This document shows, piece after piece, positions 12,324-21,378 of a stretch of 64,000 nucleotides of DNA. Source of the DNA: Roseovarius indicus (lineage in GTDB: Bacteria; Pseudomonadota; Alphaproteobacteria; Rhodobacterales; Rhodobacteraceae); assembly GCF_008728195.1 (NCBI RefSeq), contig NZ_CP031598.1, positions 4,774,001 through 4,838,000 of the forward strand. Reading direction: 5' to 3'. The translations under genes and the position numbers were made by a program. Numbering within the stretch: position 1 is the stretch's first letter; the number at the start of each line of letters is the position of its first letter. The notes under the pieces were generated by a model, which was not told the DNA's origin, did not search any database, and saw only the letters and a list, made by a program, of their open reading frames with translations.

Positions 12324-12712
12324 AGGTTCGATATCTCGATCAGGTTCCCGTCTGGATCACGGATGTAAACCGACAAAAGCGACCCGGTCGCCCCTGTGCG
12401 CCTGACCGGCCCCTCGATCACCTCCACGCCGCAACCCTCCAGATGCGCCCCCCAGTCGGCCACCGGCGTCTCGCTCAGAAAGCACAGATCGGCACTGCCC
12501 GGCTGCGGCACATCCGCCTTCGGCTCGAACTCCGCCCCGGCCTTGTGCAGGTTGATCTTCTGACAGCCAAACTGCAGGGCAAACCGTTCCGAGCCATCCG
12601 CCGGCTTGAAGGTCGAAACCTCCATTCCCAGCACCTCACGGTAAAAATCGCAGGTGCGGGACATGTCGCGCACCGTCAGGACGAGATGATCGAGAGAGGT
12701 AAGGCTGGGCAT
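12311..12712 (-). CDS. VOC-family (glyoxalase/dioxygenase fold) protein
   Basis: A 133-aa single-module VOC protein with two beta-alpha-beta-beta-beta units. Probable metal ligands are the His in LDHLVLTVRD near the N-terminus and the Glu in DPDGNLIEISN near the C-terminus. It resembles the virulence/YwbC-like lactoylglutathione-lyase-related group often annotated glyoxalase. The substrate is unknown. It is divergent from the MaoC gene with only 46 bp between starts, so the two probably share a promoter region. Confidence 0.88.
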   Translation of the reverse strand: MPSLTSLDHLVLTVRDMSRTCDFYREVLGMEVSTFKPADGSERFALQFGCQKINLHKAGAEFEPKADVPQPGSADLCFLSETPVADWGAHLEGCGVEVIEGPVRRTGATGSLLSVYIRDPDGNLIEISNLQDG

Positions 12713-12758
12713 GGTCTTTGGGATTGAGGCTATTCCGTTTCGCGCCTAGCTTGCCCGC

Positions 12759-13550
12759 ATGAGCGACCCAGTGCAAACCCTGACCGACGTCATCGACCCG
12801 GCCCGCGCCCGGGCGATGCAGGCCACCCTCGGCCACGACCCGCAAATCGAAAAGGGCGACCCCCTGCCGCCCTTCTTCCACCAGCTCTATTTCTGGGATC
12901 CGCAGGCCCCGGCCAAGCTTGGCCGCGACGGGCACCCCAAGGTGGGCCGCGTGATCCCCGACATGGGCCTGCCCCGGCGCATGTGGGCCGGCGGGCAGCT
13001 CGAATTCGAGGCACCAGTGCTGGCAGGCCTCCCGGCCAAACGCATCAGTTACGTTGAAAAGACGGCCCACAAGGAAGGCCGCTCCGGCCCGCTGGGCTTC
13101 GTCACCATGCGGCACGAAACCTGGCAGGACGGCAAGCGCTGCATCGCCGAATGGCAGGATCTCGTCTATCGCGAAGATCCCAGGCCCGGCGCGAAACCCG
13201 CCCCGCCCGAGGCACCGACCGACGAAGACGTGGCCGAGCCTGTCAGCTTCGACACCACCATGCTCTTCCGCTACTCGGCGCTTACCTTCAACGGCCACCG
13301 CATCCACTACGACCTTCCCTATGCGCAACAGGTCGAGGGCTATGACGGGCTGGTCGTCCACGGCCCCCTGCTGGCGCAATACGCCATGCTCCTCGCCGAA
13401 CGCCAGCTTGGTAGACTGACCCGCTTCGCCTTCCGCGCGACGGCACCCCTGATGCATTTCGAAACGGCCGAGGTCTGCTGGAAATCCGATGGCACGATCT
13501 GGCTGCGCGGGCCCGACGGGCGCCAATGCCTGACGGGAACGGCCGCCTAG
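12759..13550 (+). CDS. MaoC-like acyl-CoA dehydratase (3-methylfumaryl/mesaconyl-C4-CoA hydratase-type)
   Basis: A 263-aa double-hotdog protein. The C-terminal hotdog contains RYSALTFNGHRIHYDLPYA and VHGPLLAQYAM, the signature of the FAS1-like/HTD2 dehydratases that include mesaconyl-C4-CoA (3-methylfumaryl-CoA) hydratase. The N-terminal half has the paired non-catalytic hotdog (GLPRRMWAGGQLEF). The reaction would be hydration/dehydration of a branched or dicarboxylic acyl-CoA. Methylaspartate- or hydroxypropionate-cycle partners are not in view, so the physiological substrate is open. Its stop overlaps the convergent next gene by CTAG. Confidence 0.82.
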   Translation: MSDPVQTLTDVIDPARARAMQATLGHDPQIEKGDPLPPFFHQLYFWDPQAPAKLGRDGHPKVGRVIPDMGLPRRMWAGGQLEFEAPVLAGLPAKRISYVEKTAHKEGRSGPLGFVTMRHETWQDGKRCIAEWQDLVYREDPRPGAKPAPPEAPTDEDVAEPVSFDTTMLFRYSALTFNGHRIHYDLPYAQQVEGYDGLVVHGPLLAQYAMLLAERQLGRLTRFAFRATAPLMHFETAEVCWKSDGTIWLRGPDGRQCLTGTAA

Positions 13551-14164
13551 TTGCAGCGCCCCGGGCGATAGGACGGCGTCGCCTGCCCGGTCGAGCGGTA
13601 ATTGTCCGACCCGGCCACATGCTGCCCGAACTGCCGCTTGCCCGACGCCCCGTCACAGGTGCTGTAGGGCGAGCCCGCGTCGCAGGCAAACGCCTGTGAC
13701 TGGGCGATGAACCGGCCGGCGGCCTGTCCGGGGTCGCACTCTCCGGCATAAGGATCTCCCGCCGCGTACCCGGGCCGCGTGTCGCGGGCCAGCACATCCG
13801 TCTGCTCGGGCACCGGCGCCTCGCCCGTGCCCGAGCAATAGCCGCTCCGGATCAGCCCCGTGGCGATATCGTTGCCTTCCTTGCTGCAACTGGCCCGCCC
13901 ATCCTCGACACGACAGGCGATATACCCGCCCCGCAGGAAGGTGTTGAGCAGCGCCTTCGCCGCCCGCCCGTCTTCGGTATCCGGCTCGGGGCAGGTCACC
14001 CCGCTCAGCCGATAGGTTTCACCATCCAGCATCACCTCGTCGCCCGACACCGCCGACCACACGCGCGCCGTGTTGTCATCGGCGGGCGCAGTATTGGCCT
14101 GCGCCACGCCCGCACCGGGCAGGGCCAGACAACAAAGCAGCAGACAGGAACGAAGGCAGGACAT
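13547..14164 (-). CDS. Secreted staphylococcal-nuclease-like protein, probably catalytically degenerate
   Basis: A 205-aa protein with a signal peptide ending near VAQA. Residues about 35-110 follow the SNase (OB-fold) layout: VMLDGETYRLSGVTCPEP, then AAKALLNTFLRGG and NDIATGLIRSGYC. In classical nucleases the RL-x-GID-x-PE segment contributes catalytic Arg, Asp and Glu. Here Arg and Glu remain but the Asp position is Thr. The C-terminal 80 residues are Cys-rich and unrelated to anything I recognise. The longer open frame to 14707 is antisense to the oxidoreductase. Likely periplasmic; the activity is doubtful. Confidence 0.65.
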   Translation of the reverse strand: MSCLRSCLLLCCLALPGAGVAQANTAPADDNTARVWSAVSGDEVMLDGETYRLSGVTCPEPDTEDGRAAKALLNTFLRGGYIACRVEDGRASCSKEGNDIATGLIRSGYCSGTGEAPVPEQTDVLARDTRPGYAAGDPYAGECDPGQAAGRFIAQSQAFACDAGSPYSTCDGASGKRQFGQHVAGSDNYRSTGQATPSYRPGRCN

Positions 14165-14175
14165 GCGCGGCTCAC

Positions 14176-15213
14176 TCACAAGGACGCTTGCGGACGAAAC
14201 CCCTCCGGGATCTCGTCCCTTCCCTCCAATATAAGCGCCGCCATCACCTCTGCCACCTTTGGTGCCATGCCGAAGCCGATCTTGAAGCCCCCGTTGGCGA
14301 TGAAATCCCCCGGCTTCAGCGGATGCTCGCCCAGCATCGGCGCCCGCGATTTCGCCCGTGGCCGAAGCCCGGCCCACCGCTCGACCACCCGCGCCCCGTG
14401 CAGCACCGGCACCGCCCGCATCGCCCGGTCGATCACTTCGTCGAGCTTTTCGTCGGTGGAGCCAGGATCGGCATACTCCCGTTCCGAGGTCGACCCGATC
14501 GCCGTGGTCCCGTCCTCGTGCGGCACCACGTGAATTCCGTCCGCGAACAACTGCGGCGCATGCGGCGCGGCGAAATGCAAAAGCGCCCCCTGCCCCTTCA
14601 CCCCGTTGCCCACGGCGCGGCCCGTCTCGCGCGACAGCTCCTCGAGCCCGGCTACGCCCGTGGCATGCACCACCTTGCCGGCGGGCGTGCCCTCCTTCAC
14701 CAGCCACGCCCCCTTTGCTTGAAGCGCGACAGCCAGCGACTGGCTGGCCCGCCGCGGATGCATCCGCGCCGACAGCGTATCGCGGATCACGTATCCGGTC
14801 GGCGAATAGGGTGCCCAGCTATCGTCGGGCGGCGCGATCACCTCCCAGACGGCCGCATCGCCCCATAATTCCTGCGCCGTTTCCACCCGCGCCTTAGCCA
14901 GCTCCAGCCCACGCTCATCCGCAACCGGCTGGATCCGCCCCAGCCGCCCGTAGCCCGGCGAGATCCCCGACGCCTCCGCGACATCGGCCCAGAACGCCTC
15001 CGCCATCAACAGGCTCTCCAGCTGAAACGCCTTCTTGTCGTTCCAGTTCTCGGGCACGTGCGGCGCCAATGCGCCCACCACGCCCCCCGACGCCCCCGCC
15101 CCCGGCCCGTGCGGGTCGATCACCTGCACCGTCGCCCCGGCCTTCACGCAGGCCCACGCGATCGACAATCCGAAGATGCCCGCCCCCATCACCGTGACGT
15201 CCGGACTTGCCAT
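14176..15213 (-). CDS. FAD-dependent oxidoreductase (DAO family), MnmC oxidase-domain-like
   Basis: A 345-aa DadA/glycine-oxidase-fold enzyme. The N-terminal Rossmann motif is VMGAGIFGLSIAWACVKAGA, and the C-terminal NGGFKIGFGMAPKVAEVMA segment closes the FAD site. It is divergent from mnmD (15297). In E. coli both activities sit in bifunctional MnmC, whose FAD domain removes the carboxymethyl group from cmnm5(s2)U34 of tRNA. Position makes this the probable separate MnmC oxidase partner. A generic D-amino-acid oxidase is the alternative. The 84-bp gap to mnmD should hold both promoters. Confidence 0.75.
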   Translation of the reverse strand: MASPDVTVMGAGIFGLSIAWACVKAGATVQVIDPHGPGAGASGGVVGALAPHVPENWNDKKAFQLESLLMAEAFWADVAEASGISPGYGRLGRIQPVADERGLELAKARVETAQELWGDAAVWEVIAPPDDSWAPYSPTGYVIRDTLSARMHPRRASQSLAVALQAKGAWLVKEGTPAGKVVHATGVAGLEELSRETGRAVGNGVKGQGALLHFAAPHAPQLFADGIHVVPHEDGTTAIGSTSEREYADPGSTDEKLDEVIDRAMRAVPVLHGARVVERWAGLRPRAKSRAPMLGEHPLKPGDFIANGGFKIGFGMAPKVAEVMAALILEGRDEIPEGFRPQASL

Positions 15214-15296
15214 TTCCTCCGCTCCTTTGCAGTGTCGCGCGGGTTATCGCATGGGCGAAGCGCACTGTATATCCGCCTCGCCACGAAAGGACGCGC

Positions 15297-15974
15297 GTGA
15301 AACCGGTATCCGAAAACTCCACACCGCTCGACTGGCGCGACGACGTGCCGGTCTCTACGCGCTTCGACGACCCGTATTTCAGCCTCGAAAACGGGCTGGA
15401 GGAAACCCGCCACGTCTTCCTGTCGGGCAACGACCTGCCCGACCGGTTCCGCTTCGGGTTCCACGTGGCCGAGCTGGGCTTCGGCACCGGCCTCAACCTG
15501 CTCGCCGCCCTTCAGGCATGGCGCGACAGCGGCCAGGAGGGCAACCTGCGCTACACCAGCTTCGAGGCCTTCCCGATCACCCCTGACGAGATGCGCCGCG
15601 CCCAGGGGGCCTTTCCCGCCCTCTCCGGCCTCGCCGCCGACCTGGCCCCGCACTGGGGCGCCGAGTACATCACCCTGCCCGGCCTCGAGTTCCACCTCGT
15701 CACCGGCGACGCGCGCACCACCCTGCCGGGCTGGGACGGCCGCGCAGACGCATGGTTCCTCGACGGCTTCTCCCCGGCCCGGAACCCCGAGCTCTGGGAA
15801 GAGCCGCTGATGGAACAGGTCTTCGCCCACACCACGCCCGGCGGCACGGCCGCCACCTACACCGCCGCCGGCTTCGTCCGCCGCGGGCTGCAATCCGCAG
15901 GGTTTGAAGTCACCCGCATTCCCGGCTATGGCCGGAAGAGGCACATGACCCGTGCCGTGAAACCCGCATCCTGA
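15297..15974 (+). CDS. mnmD: tRNA (5-methylaminomethyl-2-thiouridine)(34)-methyltransferase MnmD
   Basis: A 225-aa stand-alone version of the MnmC methyltransferase domain. Diagnostic segments are the N-terminal DDPYFSLENGLEETRHVFLSG, the SAM-binding HVAELGFGTGLNLL and the catalytic-region DAWFLDGFSPARNPELW. It transfers a methyl group from SAM to nm5(s2)U34 in tRNA anticodons, the last step of wobble modification. I place the start at GTG 15297 because GAAAGGA lies upstream and the homologous N-terminus begins there. The frame continues upstream but overlaps the divergent gene. It lies 10 nt before the DMT transporter gene. Confidence 0.9.
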   Translation: MKPVSENSTPLDWRDDVPVSTRFDDPYFSLENGLEETRHVFLSGNDLPDRFRFGFHVAELGFGTGLNLLAALQAWRDSGQEGNLRYTSFEAFPITPDEMRRAQGAFPALSGLAADLAPHWGAEYITLPGLEFHLVTGDARTTLPGWDGRADAWFLDGFSPARNPELWEEPLMEQVFAHTTPGGTAATYTAAGFVRRGLQSAGFEVTRIPGYGRKRHMTRAVKPAS

Positions 15975-15984
15975 AAGCCCCCTC

Positions 15985-16854
15985 ATGAGCGAACAGAACA
16001 CCCGCGCCGGCATCCTGTTCATGGTCGTCACGACCTTCATCTTCGCCGCTCAGGACGGGCTCTCGCGCCACCTCGCATCGGAATACAACGTCTACATGGT
16101 GGTGATGATCCGCTACTGGTTCTTCGCGGCCTTCGTCATCTCGGTGGCCAGCCGCAAGGCCGGCGGCATGCGGGCGGCAGCGGCCACCTCGGTGCCGTGG
16201 GTGCAGGCGTTCCGGGCGCTGCTGCTCGTGGCGGAAATCTGCGTCATGGTCTTCGGCTTCACCCTGCTGGGGCTGGTCGAGAGCCACGCGGTCTTCGCCT
16301 GCTACCCGCTGCTCATCGCGGCGCTCTCCGGCCCGGTGCTGGGCGAACGCGTCGGCTGGCGACGCTGGGTCGCCATCGGCGTCGGCTTCTTCGGCATCCT
16401 CATCATCCTCGAACCCGGCGCCGGCGTCTTCCAGCCCGAAGCGGTCGTGCCCCTCATCGCGGCGCTGATGTTCGCGCTCTACGGGCTCCTGACCCGCTAT
16501 GTCGGCCTGCGCGACAGCGCCGCCACCAGCTTCTTCTGGACGGGCACCGTCGGCATGGTCGCGATGACAGCCATCGGTGCCTGGTTCTGGGAGCCGATGT
16601 CGGGCCCCGACTGGGCCTGGATGATCCTGCTCTGCATCACCGGGGCGCTGGGGCATTACACGCTCATCAAGTGCTACGAGATGGCCGAGGCCAGCGCGGT
16701 TCAGCCCTTCGCCTATCTCCAGCTCGTCTTCGCCAGCATCCTCGGCATCCTCGTCTTCAACGAGACGATCCGCATGAACGTCGCCCTCGGCACGGTGCTG
16801 ATCGTGGCGGCGGGGCTCTTCACCCTCTGGCGGGAACGCCGGTCGAAAGCCTGA
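15985..16854 (+). CDS. EamA/DMT-family transporter
   Basis: A 289-aa inner-membrane protein with about ten hydrophobic segments forming two EamA repeats (roughly residues 8-140 and 150-283). DMT/RhaT-type permeases export or import metabolites such as amino acids, nucleotides or drugs, and the sequence does not tell which. It follows mnmD by 10 nt on the same strand and is probably cotranscribed with it. It converges with imuB. Confidence 0.92.
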   Translation: MSEQNTRAGILFMVVTTFIFAAQDGLSRHLASEYNVYMVVMIRYWFFAAFVISVASRKAGGMRAAAATSVPWVQAFRALLLVAEICVMVFGFTLLGLVESHAVFACYPLLIAALSGPVLGERVGWRRWVAIGVGFFGILIILEPGAGVFQPEAVVPLIAALMFALYGLLTRYVGLRDSAATSFFWTGTVGMVAMTAIGAWFWEPMSGPDWAWMILLCITGALGHYTLIKCYEMAEASAVQPFAYLQLVFASILGILVFNETIRMNVALGTVLIVAAGLFTLWRERRSKA

Positions 16855-16863
16855 CCGCCCCGC

Positions 16864-18519
16864 TCACGCGAAGCGGCCCTGGCAGAACCAGCCGGAACTC
16901 AGCGCGGCGCCGTGGGCATAGAACAGCCACAGCCGCTCGCCCGCTTCGGTGATCACCTGCCAGTAATCGCGCACCCCGCTGCGCCAGTCGGGGTCGTCCA
17001 GCCACCATTCCGGCGCGATCCGCTCGGGCCCCCGCGCCTCGGCCAGCCGGTGGGTGCGCCCGCGCCAGCGGAACTCTCCGGCCAGGCGCGGGGCGTCGGG
17101 CGCCATCACCGGCTCGGGCCGCCACAGCAAAAGCGGGCGCGGCGCGGCCGGCGCGGGCCACGGCCCGGCCGGCTCCGACCATGCGGCGGCCAGCACCTGC
17201 GCGGTCTTCTCGGGCACATGGCTGCCAACCGGGTGACGGCGGGTGATCGTCTCCATCCCCAGCCGCCCGCCGATCCGGCCGATCAGGTCGTCCATCTGCG
17301 CCCCGCCATCCAACCGGGCGCGGTTGGCGGCGGCGGCCTCCATGTGGCCGGTCATGGTGCGGGGGTGCAGGGCCTCGGTCTGCACCGCCTCGAGCCGCAG
17401 CATCTCGATGCCGAACCCCGCGTCGATCTCTTCGATCCGGTGCGCCAGCAGCGGGCGGATGCGGTCGGGCTCGTCCGCGGCGCGGGCCAGCCCGGCGTCA
17501 AGCCACTGCATCGTGTCATCCACCCGCCACGCCTGCAACCTCACCCGCCGCGCGCCCTGCCCCTTGTCGCGCAGCAACTCGCAGAGCCGCGGCACCAGCC
17601 GGTCGAGCGCGGCCAGCATGTCATCCGCCAGCCCGATCGGTTCGGGCAGGGTCAGCCGCGTGGCGAACCGCGGCACCTCCCCGGCGGGCGACACCGGCTC
17701 GGGCGCCGCCCCCACCGCCTGATCGAGCCGCAGCACCAGCCCCCGCCCGAACCGCCGCGCCAGCGGCGCGCGCGGCTGGCCCAGCAGGTCGCCCACCCGG
17801 CGCAGCCCGACCCGCGCCAGCGCCTCGGCCTGACCGGGCTCCAGCCGCAAGGCCGCCACCGGCAACGGCGCCAGCAGCGTATAGGCCTTCCCCGGCGGGG
17901 CGATGCCGGGCAGATCGGTGCCCGCGCCCCCCGGCAACGGCGCCGCGCCGCCCCGTTCCCAATGCCGCTTCTTCGCCGCCCGCGAGCGGGTGGCGCGCGC
18001 CTCCTGGTCGATGGCATCGCCCGACCGTTCATGCCCCGGCGCCACACCCGCATACCTTGCCAGCGCCCAGGCCGCGCCGACCGTATCGGCCAGCCCGCAG
18101 CGCGCGCTCAGCCCCAGCGCCTCGGCCTCACCCACCATGCGGGCCACCATCGCCGCCTCCCCGCTGAACAGATGCGTGCAGCCGGTGATATCCATCATCA
18201 ACCCATCCCGTCCGTCCACCGCCACCCAGGGGGAAAACCGCCCCGCCCACCGGCTCAGCGCCTGCAGGAAATCGGCCTCGGCCTGCGGATTCTGCAACCG
18301 GGTCGCCAATTGCCCGCAGATCGCATGGGCATCCCGCAGCGGCTGCCCCACGCGCACCCCCGCCGCCTCGGCCGTCGCCGACAGAGACGAGACGACCTGC
18401 ATCTGCCCGGTATCGCGCACCACGGCAAACGGCACATCCTCCACCGGGCCCATGCGCCGCAAAAGGCGCTCGGCCCCGAGCCGGGGAAACCAGACGGAAA
18501 GAATACGGCGAACAGACAT
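16864..18519 (-). CDS. imuB: ImuB-like Y-family polymerase homologue (translesion mutagenesis)
   Basis: A 551-aa protein starting MSVRRILSVWFPRLGAERLL. ImuB proteins have the Y-polymerase fold but lack the catalytic acidic residues, and here the usual DMDxF segment is replaced by SVWFPRL. A helix-hairpin-helix region (about 220-260) and a long C-terminal tail match ImuB, which couples the DnaE2 polymerase to the beta clamp during SOS mutagenesis. A perfect LexA box lies 24 bp upstream. The usual partners imuA and dnaE2 are absent on both sides, which is unusual. Residues 180-205 are a low-complexity linker. Confidence 0.9.
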   Translation of the reverse strand: MSVRRILSVWFPRLGAERLLRRMGPVEDVPFAVVRDTGQMQVVSSLSATAEAAGVRVGQPLRDAHAICGQLATRLQNPQAEADFLQALSRWAGRFSPWVAVDGRDGLMMDITGCTHLFSGEAAMVARMVGEAEALGLSARCGLADTVGAAWALARYAGVAPGHERSGDAIDQEARATRSRAAKKRHWERGGAAPLPGGAGTDLPGIAPPGKAYTLLAPLPVAALRLEPGQAEALARVGLRRVGDLLGQPRAPLARRFGRGLVLRLDQAVGAAPEPVSPAGEVPRFATRLTLPEPIGLADDMLAALDRLVPRLCELLRDKGQGARRVRLQAWRVDDTMQWLDAGLARAADEPDRIRPLLAHRIEEIDAGFGIEMLRLEAVQTEALHPRTMTGHMEAAAANRARLDGGAQMDDLIGRIGGRLGMETITRRHPVGSHVPEKTAQVLAAAWSEPAGPWPAPAAPRPLLLWRPEPVMAPDAPRLAGEFRWRGRTHRLAEARGPERIAPEWWLDDPDWRSGVRDYWQVITEAGERLWLFYAHGAALSSGWFCQGRFA

Positions 18520-18542
18520 GGCGGCAGCGGGCGAACATTTTT

Positions 18543-18557
18543 GTTCATGTTTTGTTC
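18543..18557 (-). promoter_or_regulatory. LexA (SOS) box of imuB
   Basis: GTTC-ATGTTTT-GTTC is an exact match to the alphaproteobacterial LexA operator GTTC-N7-GTTC. It is centred about 31 bp upstream of the imuB ATG. It predicts DNA-damage induction of imuB from its own promoter. Confidence 0.9.
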
Positions 18558-18625
18558 TAACCTAGATCGCACCCCGCCCCGAGTCGAGTCCTCCCCTCAC
18601 GGCATCGCGCGAGGAGAGCGACGCG

Positions 18626-18694
18626 CAGTGAGTATTTTTGGAACAATGAAAGCCGGGCACGCGCCCACTTTCACTGTTCCCCAAGTACTCACTG
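18626..18694. repeat. Long imperfect inverted repeat (27-bp arms)
   Basis: Arm 18626-18652 begins CAGTGAGTATTTTTGGAACA and ends TGAAAG; arm 18668-18694 is its reverse complement with four differences. The 15-nt loop itself has GGGC/GCCC. It sits between the imuB promoter and the 3' end of the I78 gene. It could fold as RNA, terminate the I78 or imuB-side transcripts, or be two head-to-head copies of the short GAGTATTT-TGG element seen at 30170. Confidence 0.85.
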
Positions 18695-18713
18695 TACCAC
18701 GCCAGACAATCGT

Positions 18714-18971
18714 TCAGCCGCAGTAAATCCGCGTGATCACGCCGGCATCATCCGTTTCCACGTTCAGCCGATCTGACCGGTAATCCATCGTCACAGCCGT
18801 GCCCGGCGGGATGATCCGGGCGCCCTCGGCGAAATCGTGCTCTGCGGCCGGCGTCCCGACCAGCGGCTGCAGCGCCTCCGCGCCACAGGACGGCGCGCCA
18901 TCCTCCTGACCGTCAGCGGGCACACAGGCCCCCAGTGCCGCAAGTGCCACGGCGAGTGTCGCGAAGCGCAT
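18714..18971 (-). CDS. Peptidase inhibitor I78-family lipoprotein
   Basis: An 85-aa protein. The ATG at 18971 opens a lipoprotein signal with lipobox LAALGAC. The mature part has [14 protein letters not shown] followed by [33 protein letters not shown], the I78 (potato-inhibitor-I-like) pattern. Such proteins inhibit serine proteases such as elastase, probably protecting the envelope. It is transcribed away from the divergent formaldehyde dehydrogenase gene (135-bp gap). The frame continues upstream to 20242 antisense, which is not coding. Confidence 0.87.
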   Translation of the reverse strand: MRFATLAVALAALGACVPADGQEDGAPSCGAEALQPLVGTPAAEHDFAEGARIIPPGTAVTMDYRSDRLNVETDDAGVITRIYCG

Positions 18972-19105
18972 GGTGTCATCCTTCCATTTCTGTGCAAAAG
19001 GAAGGTCGTGACGGGGAAACCCGCTTTCAAGTCCGCCAAGGCCTTGTATTGAAAACCGCGCGGCTTTCCACCAAAGTCGCGGCAAATCAATTTGGGAGAC
19101 CGACA

Positions 19106-20218
<1,113 letters not shown>

Positions 20219-20240
20219 GACCGCGCCAGGACACGACGAC

Positions 20241-20273
20241 AAACGGGCGCGCCAGGCAGTGGCGCGCCCGTTT
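20241..20273 (+). terminator. Perfect 14-bp stem terminator after frmA
   Basis: AAACGGGCGCGCCA-ggcag-TGGCGCGCCCGTTT is perfectly paired with A/T ends on both sides, so it could work for either strand between frmA and the convergent 20302 gene. Confidence 0.88.
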
Positions 20274-20301
20274 ACCGTTCACGACCTCCGGTCAGTGACC
20301 G

Positions 20302-20637
20302 TCAGTGACGGTGACCCGAGTAGTTGTTGTCGAGCACGCCGCGGATGTCATAGCCCGGGCGGTACAGCCCGCGCGTTTCCATCCTGTAGGGGTTGTGCTG
20401 CAGATGGCGCCGACGGTGCTCGTCCCAGTCATCATCGTAATACCGGTCATGGGAATGACGGCTCCGGCGGTTGTAGCCCCGGCGCCAGTCGTTCCGGTCG
20501 AGGGCATGATCTATGATGCGGCCGACGATGTTGCCGATATTCGGATCGGCTTTCGCAGGGGTCGCGCCCGGGCCGACAGACCCGATCGCCGCCACGGCGG
20601 CCGCGGCCAGAAAGCTGTTTCTCAAAGTGAGTTTCAT
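20302..20637 (-). CDS. Small secreted Arg/His/Tyr-rich protein
   Basis: A 111-aa protein from the ATG at 20637 with a signal peptide (MKLTLRNSFLAAAAVAAIGS, cleaved near AKA). The mature chain has a short IGNIVGRIIDHAL helix, then a strongly basic, aromatic tail rich in RR, RH, DRYYDDD and NPYRMETRGLYRPGYDIRG. I do not recognise a family. It lies in tandem with a similar gene at 20791-21120 on the same strand, so the pair probably arose by duplication or shares a job in the envelope. Confidence 0.75.
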   Translation of the reverse strand: MKLTLRNSFLAAAAVAAIGSVGPGATPAKADPNIGNIVGRIIDHALDRNDWRRGYNRRSRHSHDRYYDDDWDEHRRRHLQHNPYRMETRGLYRPGYDIRGVLDNNYSGHRH

Positions 20638-20790
20638 GGTTGATCTCCCGTGCTGGGATGTCGCGGGGCTCACCCCGCGTAAAGCAGTATATGGGGTCAA
20701 ATCGACAGCAGCCAAGGCCGGAAAGGGAATCGATGGCCTTTGGGCAGAATGCTGCGGGGCCGGCAATGCCGGCCCCGGTGCAATCGTATG

Positions 20791-21120
20791 TTACCGGTCG
20801 TAGTGACGTTGGTCGCCACGGGTGTGGGTGTGGTTGTACCCGCCATGGTACCCGCGATTATGGCCACGATACCCGTTGTAACGGTTGTACCGGTTGTGGT
20901 TCCGCTGATAGCGGCCACGGGTCGAATAGCGCGGGTTGTCGTAATACCGGTCATCGTTCGAGTCCGCGATCGCGGCCCCGATGATGGCCACCGCGGCGGC
21001 GCCGGCGATGTACTTGGCGGTATCGTTGTCTGCCACGGCCGGCGTGGCGGCAAGACCGGCGACACCGACGGCCGATGCGGTGACACCGGCCAACATGTAT
21101 TTGCGAAGCTTGATAATCAT
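20791..21120 (-). CDS. Small secreted Tyr/Asn/Arg/His-rich low-complexity protein
   Basis: A 109-aa protein. A signal peptide (to about residue 30, AVA) is followed by a hydrophobic Ala/Ile helix (AKYIAGAAAVAIIGAAIAD) and a 55-residue tail of R, Y, N, H and G with short repeats such as RYNRYNGYRGHNRGY. The hydrophobic helix may keep it in the membrane with the basic tail outside. No known domain. The tail composition resembles neighbour 20302-20637. Nucleic-acid, wall or metal binding are possible roles, none shown. Confidence 0.75.
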   Translation of the reverse strand: MIIKLRKYMLAGVTASAVGVAGLAATPAVADNDTAKYIAGAAAVAIIGAAIADSNDDRYYDNPRYSTRGRYQRNHNRYNRYNGYRGHNRGYHGGYNHTHTRGDQRHYDR

Positions 21121-21243
21121 GAAAATCTCCAATCTCCGGGAAGCGGGGGTTTTCTGCCCGGAGCCCCGAGATGGCGACCCGCCCCCCTTGTTTGAAGGGG
21201 TTTGACGCGCTCGTGTCCGATTGTAGTTATCGCGTGATCGGCG

Positions 21244-21269
21244 GGAACCGGCCGAGCTCGAGATCGGTT
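21244..21269 (+). promoter_or_regulatory. Possible EcfG (general stress) promoter upstream of yghU
   Basis: GGAAC, a 17-nt spacer, then GGTT resembles the alphaproteobacterial EcfG pattern GGAAC-N16/17-CGTT with one mismatch. It is about 110 bp upstream of the yghU ATG. Tentative. Confidence 0.35.
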
Positions 21270-21378
21270 GGGAGAGGTGAAAATCGCACAATGCACGGCT
21301 TCTTGTGCGCACCTGCACCTTGCATCGCAACGTCATCTGGTTACCTCTGGGAAAACCCACACTCCGAAGGAGCGAGAG

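Noticed and set aside
20740..21195. Val-rich plus-strand frame opposite the small secreted protein
   Set aside because: It looks like a membrane helix only because it is the complement of Tyr/Asn/Arg codons; no RBS.
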